From assembly GCF_946220915.1 (NCBI RefSeq), contig NZ_CAMIHH010000013.1:1-50200 (forward strand): a DNA stretch of 50,200 nt, in the 5' to 3' direction. Both the position numbers and the translations under genes were made by a program. The notes under the pieces are model-generated. The model searched no databases, had not been told where the DNA came from, and saw only the letters and a list, made by a program, of their open reading frames with translations. Positions 42,256-48,795 of the stretch are shown piece after piece; within the stretch, counting starts at the first letter, position 1, and each line of letters opens with the position of its first letter. Source of the DNA: an uncultured Flavobacterium sp. GTDB taxonomy: Bacteria > Bacteroidota > Bacteroidia > Flavobacteriales > Flavobacteriaceae.

Positions 42256-43239
42256 TTATTTAAGATTTTCCCAATACCATCCAACAGCAGCTTTCAGGCC
42301 CTGTTGAAGTGAAAACTGCGGGTTGTAGCCCAGTATATTTTTCGCTTTATCGATGCTTGCAAGAGAATGAGGGATATCCCCCGCCCTGTTTGGGCCATAC
42401 ACAACATCTACTTCTGCTATTTTAGGATCGTACTCAGAAAGGTATTCTTTTAAATAACCTACAAGGTCATTTAGTGTATTGCGGTCTCCATACGCTGTAT
42501 TGTAAACCGTGTTTGCAGCAGCCGGGTCTTCGGCCAGCATTGCAAGTTCATTCATCAGCACCACATTGTCAATATAGGTAAAGTCCCTGGAATAGTTGCC
42601 GTCGCCATTTATAACCGGGCTTTCATGCTTCATGAACTGCATCACGAATTTCGGGATCACGGCTGCATAAGCACCGTTTGGATCCTGCCTTCTGCCAAAC
42701 ACATTAAAATAGCGAAGACCAACGGTTTCGATACTATAAGTGGAACTGAAAATACCTGCGTACAGCTCATTTACATATTTTGTAATAGCATACGGTGACA
42801 GGGGTTTTCCTATATTTTCCTCAATTTTGGGAAGCGCTTCCGAATCGCCATAGGTAGACGAACTTGCTGCGTAAACAAAGCGTTTTACATTAGCATCGCG
42901 TGCTGCGATAAGCATGTTTAAAAAGCCGCTTACATTAACGTCATTACTTGTGTAAGGATCTTTAATAGATCGGGGTACCGATCCCAATGCAGCCTGGTGC
43001 AGCACATAATCTGCCGATTCCACTGCTTTCTGGCAATCAGAAAAATTCCTTATGTCGCCTTCAATGAGTGTGAAATCAGGATTATCTAAATGGTGTTCAA
43101 TATTTTTCCTGTGGCCTGTGGCAAAATTATCAAGGCAAACCACTTTATAACCTTTGCCAAGAAAATGATCACATAAATTTGAACCGATAAATCCTGCACC
43201 GCCTGTAATAAGAACTTTTCTTTGTATGTCTGCCTGCAT
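42256..43239 (-). CDS. UDP-HexNAc(A) 4-epimerase (WbpP/TviC-like)
   Basis: The 327-residue SDR epimerase has ITGGAGFIGSNLCDHFL, LHQAALGSVPRSIKDP, VYAASSSTYGDSEALPK, SPYAITKYVNELY (Tyr-x3-Lys) and the hallmark FNVFGRRQDPNGAYAAVIPK. It most likely interconverts UDP-GlcNAc(A) and UDP-GalNAc(A). The ATG at 43239 (MQADIQRKVLITGG) is preferred; an upstream in-frame TTG at 43284 lies inside a perfect -7 box and cannot be a start if that promoter is real. It is the first gene of the long minus-strand polysaccharide operon. Confidence 0.92.
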   Translation of the reverse strand: MQADIQRKVLITGGAGFIGSNLCDHFLGKGYKVVCLDNFATGHRKNIEHHLDNPDFTLIEGDIRNFSDCQKAVESADYVLHQAALGSVPRSIKDPYTSNDVNVSGFLNMLIAARDANVKRFVYAASSSTYGDSEALPKIEENIGKPLSPYAITKYVNELYAGIFSSTYSIETVGLRYFNVFGRRQDPNGAYAAVIPKFVMQFMKHESPVINGDGNYSRDFTYIDNVVLMNELAMLAEDPAAANTVYNTAYGDRNTLNDLVGYLKEYLSEYDPKIAEVDVVYGPNRAGDIPHSLASIDKAKNILGYNPQFSLQQGLKAAVGWYWENLK

Positions 43240-43540
43240 TAATGGTTGGTTTTTATTGCTGATTTGGAATGCAAATATAAACACTAATTTTTAACATACT
43301 ATTATTTTATTACCACTTATAACCTTTTTTTCATTAATTCAAAAATATAACCTTAGGTTTACGTAATCCGCCGAAACCAAAGCTTCGAAGCATTCAAAAA
43401 ATCAAGCATTAACCGCTTTATTTCAAGAGTCATAAGTCCATTTTTGAGCGCTTGCAGGAATATGGATTTTGCCGGGATAAATAAACAATTAGATAATGTT
43501 TAAAATATCTAAAATTTAAATGATTTATTAAACGGCACAG
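43240..43540. other. Intergenic leader before the polysaccharide operon
   Basis: This 301-bp stretch between recR and the first operon gene is AT-rich and holds no convincing gene. It contains the TATATTTG box at 43282-43289 and a 10-bp perfect palindrome GCTTCGAAGC (43382-43391). No UpxY/NusG-like antiterminator gene or conserved leader was recognised, although such genes often head Bacteroidota capsule operons. Confidence 0.6.
43282..43289 (-). promoter_or_regulatory. Main -7 box of the polysaccharide operon
   Basis: Minus-strand TATATTTG is an exact TAnnTTTG match, 43 bp before the ATG of the first gene. There is no clear TTG at -33. It is the only good candidate upstream of roughly 20 tightly packed genes. 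Confidence 0.5.
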
Positions 43541-44158
43541 CTATCCCCTGAGCATATTTTCGAACGGAACCCTATGTACAATGCTCCTGCCAAGGGTAAT
43601 TTCATCAGCAAATTCAAGTTCGTCGCCAACACCTATTCCCCTTGCTATTGAAGATGCAATAATATTACAATCCTTGACCTGCCTGTAAATGTAAAAATTG
43701 GTCGTATCACCTTCCATCGTCGCGCTAAGGGCAAAAATCAACTCCTTTACCCCGCCCTGCCGCACTTTTTCAACCAGTGGCGCTATGGTAAGCTGCCCCG
43801 GCCCTATGCCATCTATCGGAGAAATTTTGCCACCCAGCACATGGTATACTCCCTTGTAGAGGCCGGTATTTTCAATTGCCATTACGTCGCGCACATCTTC
43901 GACCACGCAAATAACAGATTTGTCACGCGCACCGTTGGCGCATATCCCGCACACTTCTACATCCGATATGTTGTGGCAATGGCTGCAAAATTGTATTTCC
44001 TCCCTCATCCTGCTCAGTGCCGATGCCAGCTCCTGCGTTTGCTCCCCGGGCTGCCTCAGCAGGTGCAGCGCCAGCCTGAGGGCCGTTCTCTTGCCTATTC
44101 CCGGCAGCTGCGAAATCTCAGCCACAGCCCTTTCCAATAATTTTGAAGACATTTCCAT
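43541..44158 (-). CDS. recR: Recombination mediator RecR
   Basis: The 205-residue protein acts with RecF/RecO in loading RecA at gaps. It shows the helix-hairpin-helix segment SQLPGIGKRTALRLALH, the Cys4 zinc finger FCSHCHNISDVEVCGICANG, the Toprim region ICVVEDVRDVMAIENTG and the C-terminal ARGIGVGDELEFADE motif. The ATG at 44158 (MEMSSKLLERAV) matches the family start. The frame is open to 44254, but this part crosses the promoter. It is divergent from the symporter gene. Confidence 0.95.
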   Translation of the reverse strand: MEMSSKLLERAVAEISQLPGIGKRTALRLALHLLRQPGEQTQELASALSRMREEIQFCSHCHNISDVEVCGICANGARDKSVICVVEDVRDVMAIENTGLYKGVYHVLGGKISPIDGIGPGQLTIAPLVEKVRQGGVKELIFALSATMEGDTTNFYIYRQVKDCNIIASSIARGIGVGDELEFADEITLGRSIVHRVPFENMLRG

Positions 44159-44165
44159 AATAGCG

Positions 44166-44196
44166 CAAAGGTAGTAAAACCCCAAACCATATTCAA
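44166..44196 (-). promoter_or_regulatory. recR promoter
   Basis: Minus-strand TTG (complement of 44194-44196), 20 bp spacer, TACCTTTG (complement of 44166-44173): full match to the Bacteroidota consensus. The box ends 7 bp before the ATG, so the leader would be very short. Confidence 0.6.
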
Positions 44197-44216
44197 CAAG
44201 CCAACTATTTAGGCTT

Positions 44217-44249
44217 TTGTGGTTTTTCGAAATATTTTTAGTTGCTTTG
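44217..44249 (+). promoter_or_regulatory. Promoter of the symporter gene
   Basis: TTG (44217-44219) and TTGCTTTG (44242-44249), one base off the -7 consensus, with 22 bp between. The ATG follows at 44270. Confidence 0.45.
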
Positions 44250-44269
44250 CACACTAAACATTTTATAGA

Positions 44270-45778
44270 ATGCAGCCGCTAACCATATTATCCATTATCG
44301 TTGTTTACTTTGGGCTACTCATATCGATTTCCAGGATCGTAAGCCGGAAAGACAGCAGCAACGATACGTTTTTTAAGGCCAATAAAAACTCCAAATGGTA
44401 CCTTGTAGCCTTCGGGATGATCGGCACAGCGCTTTCGGGGGTAACCTTCATATCAGTACCAGGCGAGGTGGGCAGCCCCAATGGTGAGCAATTTAAGTAT
44501 TTCCAGTTCATCCTGGGCAACGCCATCGGCTTCCTTCTCATTGCCAAGGTATTGCTGCCGCTGTATTATAGGCTTAACCTTACCTCGATTTACAGTTACA
44601 TTGAGGGGCGGCTGGGATATTACAGCTATAAAACATCAGCCATGATATTTCTCATCAGCCGTACTATCGGGTCGGCTTTCCGTCTTTACCTGGTGGTAAT
44701 AGTGCTACAGCGCTATGTTTTCAACGCTTTCGGCATACCGTTTTGGGTCACCGTATTGCTTTCACTGCTGCTTATTTTTGCTTATACTTACAAAGGGGGC
44801 CTTAAAACCATAATTATTACCGATACGCTCCAGACATTTTTTCTCGTATCGTCGGTATTCTTTACGATTTACTTTATCTGCGACAGCCTTGGCATGAACC
44901 TGGGCGAGGCTTTTACCGCCATTGAGCAAAGCAGCTATTCCAAAGTGTTTTTCTTTGAAGACTTTATCGGCAGCAAGTTTCATTTTATAAAGCAAATACT
45001 GGGAGGCATCTTTGTAACACTTGCTATGGTGGGGCTCGACCAGGACCTGATGCAAAAAAACCTGAGCTGCAAAAACATTGGCGAAGCACAAAAGAACATG
45101 TTCACTTTTACAGGCATCTTCGTTATAATTAATGTTTTTTTCCTGGGAGTTGGCGCACTGCTATATATTTACGCAGCAAAAAACGGCATAGACGTTCCGC
45201 TTGAGGCAGGCAAACCACGTACCGACCTGCTTTTTCCTGAAATCGCTTTTAACCACCTGGCACTTATACCTTCCGTAATTTTTCTCCTAGGGCTCACGGC
45301 TGCCACGTTTGCCACAACCGATTCGGCGCTCACAGCCCTGACCACTTCATTTTGCGTGGATTTTTTAAATATGGATAAGGCTGAAAACCAAGGAAAAACC
45401 GGTAATGTAAAAACCCGTCACGGTGTTCACATCGCATTTTCATTACTAATGTTTTTGGTGATCATCGTTTTTAACTCCCTTAACGATAAATCTGTGGTAA
45501 GCATGATATTCCGGATTGCCGGATATACATACGGGCCATTACTTGGGCTCTACTCATTTGGGCTAATGATGAAAAATCACACGGTAAGGGACAAGCTTGT
45601 ACCCTTCATCTGCATTGCATCACCGTTGCTAACATTATTGCTCCATACGCATTCGGCAACTTTGCTGAGCGGATATGTTTTTGACAATGAATTAATCATA
45701 GTCAACGGGCTTATCACGTTCCTGCTTTTGTTGTGCATCAGTAAAAAAAGGGTTAATATTGATTTATCGAGAGCATAA
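44270..45778 (+). CDS. Sodium:solute symporter (SSS family)
   Basis: The 502-residue inner-membrane protein has about 13 hydrophobic segments and SSS-type features: FGMIGTALSGVTFISVPGEV near helix 2 (residues 48-67), SYIEGRLGYYSYKTSAM, and TAATFATTDSALTALTTSF (about 344-362), a Na2-site-like motif. It imports a small solute with Na+; the solute (sugar, amino acid or other) cannot be deduced. Its last 26 bp overlap the end of the convergent CoA-binding gene. There is no visible terminator between them. Confidence 0.92.
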   Translation: MQPLTILSIIVVYFGLLISISRIVSRKDSSNDTFFKANKNSKWYLVAFGMIGTALSGVTFISVPGEVGSPNGEQFKYFQFILGNAIGFLLIAKVLLPLYYRLNLTSIYSYIEGRLGYYSYKTSAMIFLISRTIGSAFRLYLVVIVLQRYVFNAFGIPFWVTVLLSLLLIFAYTYKGGLKTIIITDTLQTFFLVSSVFFTIYFICDSLGMNLGEAFTAIEQSSYSKVFFFEDFIGSKFHFIKQILGGIFVTLAMVGLDQDLMQKNLSCKNIGEAQKNMFTFTGIFVIINVFFLGVGALLYIYAAKNGIDVPLEAGKPRTDLLFPEIAFNHLALIPSVIFLLGLTAATFATTDSALTALTTSFCVDFLNMDKAENQGKTGNVKTRHGVHIAFSLLMFLVIIVFNSLNDKSVVSMIFRIAGYTYGPLLGLYSFGLMMKNHTVRDKLVPFICIASPLLTLLLHTHSATLLSGYVFDNELIIVNGLITFLLLLCISKKRVNIDLSRA

Positions 45779-46118
45779 CCAGCGTACAGCCGACTTCTAT
45801 TTCAATATTATTTTTCTTTAGCAATTCAAATAGTTCGGGGTTCTCTGTACCAGGATTGAATATCACCCTTTTAGGCGAAAGGCCAATGATGTAATCGTAG
45901 TATTGCTTTTGGTTCATAGGGTTAAGATATAGCGTAACGGTATCTACACCATCAAAAGCGACATGCTCCTTTTCTATCCTGAGGCCATCAAGACTTTCTT
46001 CCTTCCTGCCTACCGCAACGACCGGATGCCCGTATCGGTGCAGCATTTTAATGGCTTTATAAGAGTATCTTCCCGGATCGGTTGAGGCACCCATTACCAG
46101 TGTTTTTTTTGCTCCCAT
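45753..46118 (-). CDS. CoA-binding domain protein
   Basis: This 121-residue Rossmann-fold protein of the CoA_binding_2 family has TLVMGASTDPGRYSYKAIKM (about 6-25), the central GRKEESLDGL, and RVIFNPGTENPELFELL. The family binds CoA or nucleotide-like ligands and has no defined reaction. The ATG at 46118 is the family start; the frame is open to 46193. It ends inside the 3' end of the symporter gene, a 26-bp convergent coding overlap. A TATCTTTG box lies 17 bp upstream of the ATG. Confidence 0.85.
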   Translation of the reverse strand: MGAKKTLVMGASTDPGRYSYKAIKMLHRYGHPVVAVGRKEESLDGLRIEKEHVAFDGVDTVTLYLNPMNQKQYYDYIIGLSPKRVIFNPGTENPELFELLKKNNIEIEVGCTLVMLSINQY

Positions 46119-46134
46119 GGTTATCTGTTTTACC

Positions 46135-46142
46135 CAAAGATA
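46135..46142 (-). promoter_or_regulatory. -7 box for the CoA-binding gene
   Basis: Minus-strand TATCTTTG, exact TAnnTTTG, just upstream of the ATG at 46118. No -33 TTG at standard spacing. Confidence 0.45.
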
Positions 46143-46191
46143 GCTAATTCCTATGCGAAAAATCAGGATTTTAGGGTAACTATAACAGCAC

Positions 46192-46224
46192 AAAACAAAA
46201 AAACTTTCCGCTTCCGGAAAGTTT
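46192..46224 (-). terminator. Rho-independent terminator of the J/KTSC gene
   Basis: On the minus strand a 10-bp perfect stem (AAACTTTCCG/CGGAAAGTTT, 46201-46224) with a 4-nt loop is followed by a T-rich run (complement of 46192-46203). It lies 24 bp after the stop of the gene at 46248-46703. Confidence 0.85.
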
Positions 46225-46247
46225 ATATTGGATTAGAGCAGAATTAG

Positions 46248-46703
46248 CTATTCTTCTCCCGCAACTATTTTAGAAGCGCTGCGGTACAGGAATGAACCAT
46301 AAATGTGCCGGCGCGCAAACCGTGCCGGCGACTCGGCATTTACCATCTTAACGTAGGTATTGCGGGGAACCCCGAAATACTCATAGCTGCTGCCATCAAC
46401 AAAGTTAATATATAATGCCTGCTTTTCAAAATAGAAATCCTGTATAGGTGATGTCGTAGTGGTTTTGGTATACTCAGCCAGGTTCTTATCAGAAGTTTCA
46501 GGAGCGATGCTTACCAAAAAATGGTACGCTTCTATAATTGCCTTACTCCGGTCTTCAGCCGCATGCCTTTCCTCATCAGTAGTACAGGTATCGGGGTGGC
46601 AATCCTTCATACTGTTCCTGTAAATGGTCTTGAGTTCTTTAAGTGTGGCAGTTTTAGTAACATTGAGCAGCTTACGGTACTCAACAATTTTATTCATGTT
46701 CAT
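46248..46703 (-). CDS. J-domain plus KTSC-domain protein
   Basis: The 151-residue protein joins a short N-terminal J domain (about 7-65, with YRKLLNVTKTATLKELKTIY and the diagnostic HPD in KDCHPDTC) to a C-terminal KTSC domain (about 85-145, ALYINFVDGSSYEYFGVPRN and SPARFARRHIYGSFLYRS). KTSC domains are small, of unknown function, sometimes linked to RNA or lysyl-tRNA synthetase proteins. The HPD implies stimulation of an Hsp70/DnaK. The first of two ATGs (46703, 46697) is used. It has its own -7 box and terminator, so it is a single-gene unit. Confidence 0.8.
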   Translation of the reverse strand: MNMNKIVEYRKLLNVTKTATLKELKTIYRNSMKDCHPDTCTTDEERHAAEDRSKAIIEAYHFLVSIAPETSDKNLAEYTKTTTTSPIQDFYFEKQALYINFVDGSSYEYFGVPRNTYVKMVNAESPARFARRHIYGSFLYRSASKIVAGEE

Positions 46704-46732
46704 GCTCCTGGAATGGATTTTAGTTTAGCGGG

Positions 46733-46740
46733 CAAACTTA
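46733..46740 (-). promoter_or_regulatory. -7 box for the J/KTSC gene
   Basis: Minus-strand TAAGTTTG matches TAnnTTTG, about 30 bp before the ATG at 46703. A TTG lies upstream but at only 11 bp spacing. Confidence 0.45.
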
Positions 46741-46826
46741 CGCATTATTTACAAACCTATCGTTCAGCCGGATAGATAAATTTTCATTTCCAAAACGTTA
46801 AAAAAATAATATTTACTTCATTTTGT

Positions 46827-46856
46827 TTGGCATTTCAAATACTCATCGTATATTTG
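46827..46856 (+). promoter_or_regulatory. tRNA-Met promoter
   Basis: TTG (46827-46829), 19-bp spacer, TATATTTG (46849-46856). Transcription should begin only a few bases before the mature 5' end at 46869, giving a very short leader. Confidence 0.7.
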
Positions 46857-46868
46857 CACTCGAAACAT

Positions 46869-46941
46869 CGCGGGATAGAGCAGTAGGCAGCTCGTCGGGC
46901 TCATAACCCGAAGGTCACAGGTTCGAGTCCTGTTCCCGCTA
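46869..46941 (+). tRNA. Initiator tRNA-Met (CAU)
   Basis: The 73-nt cloverleaf has acceptor CGCGGGA/TCCCGC-T, D arm GAGC...GCTC, anticodon stem TCGGG/CCCGA with anticodon CAT at 46902-46904, and T arm ACAGG-TTCGAGT-CCTGT. It has the features of an initiator tRNA: three consecutive G:C pairs at the bottom of the anticodon stem and a mismatch at position 1:72. The mismatch here is C1:U72, where E. coli has C1:A72. The CCA end is not encoded. Confidence 0.95.
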
Positions 46942-46946
46942 CTAAG

Positions 46947-46983
46947 AAAACCGAAACCTCCATAAGACGTTTCGGTTTTTTTT
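46947..46983 (+). terminator. Rho-independent terminator of the tRNA
   Basis: AAAACCGAAAC (46947-46957) pairs with GTTTCGGTTTT (46969-46979), followed by a T-run to 46983. It begins 6 bp after the tRNA end, closing a single-gene tRNA unit. Confidence 0.9.
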
Positions 46984-47014
46984 ATGCCCTGTTCGCACCA
47001 GGACATAACTTCTT

Positions 47015-47044
47015 TTAAAACAAAAAGCCCCGCAAAGGGGCTTT
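47015..47044 (-). terminator. Rho-independent terminator of the lipoprotein gene
   Basis: On the minus strand AAAGCCCC/GGGGCTTT (47024-47044, 5-nt loop) is followed by a T-rich run (complement of 47015-47026). It lies 20 bp after the stop at 47064. Confidence 0.85.
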
Positions 47045-47063
47045 AGCAAGAATAGTATCTTAA

Positions 47064-47534
47064 CTACTCTATTTTTGTATAGGTCTCAATCCAATATGTT
47101 GGCGAAGTGCCGTCTTCATAAGAATAGATGGTTTTGGTCTTCAGCTGCGTATCCGACAACACTTCGATCCTGCTTGCTGTAAATTCTCCATCTTCGCCAA
47201 TAGTAAACGTATCACCATCGGCAAAATAATACTTTGTACCCACTACCTCGTGGCAGTTGTTGTTGCCATCATAAACAACATGCTTAAAGATGCCGTCTTC
47301 CAAAAACTCAATGTAATCCTTATTACAGCCTTCACCGTGCTCGTAATCTTCAAGCGTTTCCATGTCCTGGATACGGAAGCCCTCTTTATCATGCCTCCAT
47401 TTTCCGCTTAGCTGCGAAACATCGATGGGATTGTTATTGTTGTTATTATTATCAGTGCTATTGCTATCGTCATCGCTGCACGATGCAAAAAGCAGTCCGC
47501 CAAATAATACGCTGAGTAATGTAATCCTTTTCAT
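47064..47534 (-). CDS. Small lipocalin-like lipoprotein
   Basis: The 156-residue protein has a lipoprotein signal (MKRITLLSVLFGGLLFASC, Cys19) followed by acidic SDDDS, a tract of seven Asn and then a single compact domain. The domain pattern (LSGKWRHDKEG, ...YIEFLEDGIFKHVVYD..., LKTKTIYSYEDG) fits the small beta-barrel lipocalin-like proteins common in Flavobacteriaceae. The acidic residues right after Cys suggest surface exposure by the lipoprotein export signal described in Bacteroidota, which is an inference. The Asn run is an AAY microsatellite. Function unknown. Confidence 0.75.
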   Translation of the reverse strand: MKRITLLSVLFGGLLFASCSDDDSNSTDNNNNNNNPIDVSQLSGKWRHDKEGFRIQDMETLEDYEHGEGCNKDYIEFLEDGIFKHVVYDGNNNCHEVVGTKYYFADGDTFTIGEDGEFTASRIEVLSDTQLKTKTIYSYEDGTSPTYWIETYTKIE

Positions 47535-47561
47535 AATCTTTAAATATTTATGTTAATACCC

Positions 47562-47569
47562 CAAAGTTA
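47562..47569 (-). promoter_or_regulatory. -7 box for the lipoprotein gene
   Basis: Minus-strand TAACTTTG, exact TAnnTTTG, 28 bp before the ATG at 47534. Beyond it, 47570-47713 is AT-rich and holds nothing recognisable. Confidence 0.5.
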
Positions 47570-47713
47570 TAGCGTATCAATCTTAATATTTCTTTAATTA
47601 AAACGAGTTTAACAATATATGCCTATAATATAAAATCAACATTAACACATTGAGACTCCCGGGTATTGTACGCATAACTTCATATAGATATATGCCGTAC
47701 CAATTAAATAAGG

Positions 47714-47721
47714 TAATTTTG
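47714..47721 (+). promoter_or_regulatory. -7 box for era
   Basis: TAATTTTG matches TAnnTTTG and lies 88 bp before the era ATG. No -33 TTG at normal spacing was found. Confidence 0.45.
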
Positions 47722-47809
47722 CAACATAAACTATTTCATACAAACAGCTTAGCGCCCAGGCATTCACTCCTGTGCTTACTAAGCAAATGCATGAAGCAAA
47801 ATTTTAACC

Positions 47810-48694
47810 ATGTCGCATAAAGCCGGTTTTGTTAACATAATAGGAAATCCCAACGTTGGGAAATCCACACTGATGAATGCCTTTGTAGGTGAACGCCTTT
47901 CCATAATCACATCGAAAGCCCAAACTACGCGCCACAGGATACTGGGCATTGTTAACGGTGATGATTTTCAGGTAGTACTATCCGACACACCGGGCATCAT
48001 CAAGCCTGCATATGAGCTTCAAAGCTCGATGATGGATTTTGTGAAATCGGCCTTTGAGGATGCCGATGTCCTTATCTACATGGTGGAGATAGGTGAAAAA
48101 GAGTTGAAGGACGATTCATTCTTCAATAAAATTATCCACGCAAAAATACCTGTCCTGCTTCTTTTAAACAAGATTGATAAATCGACGCAGGAGCAATTGG
48201 AAGAGCAGGTACAGTTTTGGACAGAGAAAGTACCTAATGCTGAGATCTATCCTATCTCGGCGCTACAGAACTTCAATGTAAAGGAAGTGTTTAGCCGCAT
48301 CATAGAACTCCTGCCGGACTCACCGCCCTATTATCCTAAAGACACCCTTACTGACAAGCCTGAACGCTTTTTTGTAAATGAAACCATCCGGGAAAAAATC
48401 CTTCTGCATTATGACAAGGAAATTCCTTATGCTGTAGAAATAGAGACAGAGGAGTTTATCGAAAGCGACGAGATCATTCGCATCCGTGCCCTTATCATGG
48501 TAGAGCGCGATACGCAAAAAGGCATCATCATTGGCCACAAGGGAGAGGCCATCAAGCGCGTAGGCATGGAAGCCCGTGCCGACCTGGAGAAATTCTTTGG
48601 AAAACAGATCCACATAGAGATGTTCGTGAAGGTTAACAAGGACTGGCGGAGCAATAATTACCAGCTGAGACGGTTTGGGTACAACCAGAAATAG
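47810..48694 (+). CDS. era: GTPase Era
   Basis: Era (294 residues) binds the 3' end of 16S rRNA and assists 30S maturation. G-domain motifs are GNPNVGKST (about 11-19), DTPG and NKID. A C-terminal KH domain contains GIIIGHKGEAIKRVGMEARA, and the end is FGYNQK. Length is normal. It precedes der with a 101-bp gap, which has its own -7 box and a palindrome. Confidence 0.97.
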   Translation: MSHKAGFVNIIGNPNVGKSTLMNAFVGERLSIITSKAQTTRHRILGIVNGDDFQVVLSDTPGIIKPAYELQSSMMDFVKSAFEDADVLIYMVEIGEKELKDDSFFNKIIHAKIPVLLLLNKIDKSTQEQLEEQVQFWTEKVPNAEIYPISALQNFNVKEVFSRIIELLPDSPPYYPKDTLTDKPERFFVNETIREKILLHYDKEIPYAVEIETEEFIESDEIIRIRALIMVERDTQKGIIIGHKGEAIKRVGMEARADLEKFFGKQIHIEMFVKVNKDWRSNNYQLRRFGYNQK

Positions 48695-48702
48695 TTTTCT
48701 TT

Positions 48703-48752
48703 GTTTCAGGTTTCAGGTTGCCACTCAGAACTTTGAACTTTAAACCTGAAAC
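48703..48752. repeat. Inverted repeat between era and der
   Basis: GTTTCAGGTTT (48703-48713) and AAACCTGAAAC (48742-48752) are perfect 11-bp inverted copies with a 28-nt loop. The loop includes AACTTTGAACTTT, a short-repeat style seen also at 1270-1300. It may serve as a weak terminator after era or be a dispersed flavobacterial repeat. Confidence 0.6.
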
Positions 48753-48767
48753 CCTTGAACTTTTTCG

Positions 48768-48775
48768 TACTTTTG
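48768..48775 (+). promoter_or_regulatory. -7 box for der
   Basis: TACTTTTG matches TAnnTTTG, 20 bp before the der ATG at 48796. A TTG occurs at 48755-48757 but only 10 bp upstream. Confidence 0.5.
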
Positions 48776-48795
48776 CAAAAAATTAAAAAACAGGA

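Noticed and set aside
11779..43239. Polysaccharide locus considered as a recent genomic island
   Set aside because: No integrase, direct repeats or insertion sequence, and base composition by eye is like the flanks. Content may still have been exchanged by homologous recombination.
43240..43284. Upstream TTG start for the WbpP/TviC-like gene
   Set aside because: The TTG is part of an exact TATATTTG promoter box and the added residues are not family-like.
46818..47006. Minus-strand open frame of 62 codons over the tRNA
   Set aside because: It is the antisense of the initiator tRNA and its terminator. Such frames are a well-known annotation artefact.
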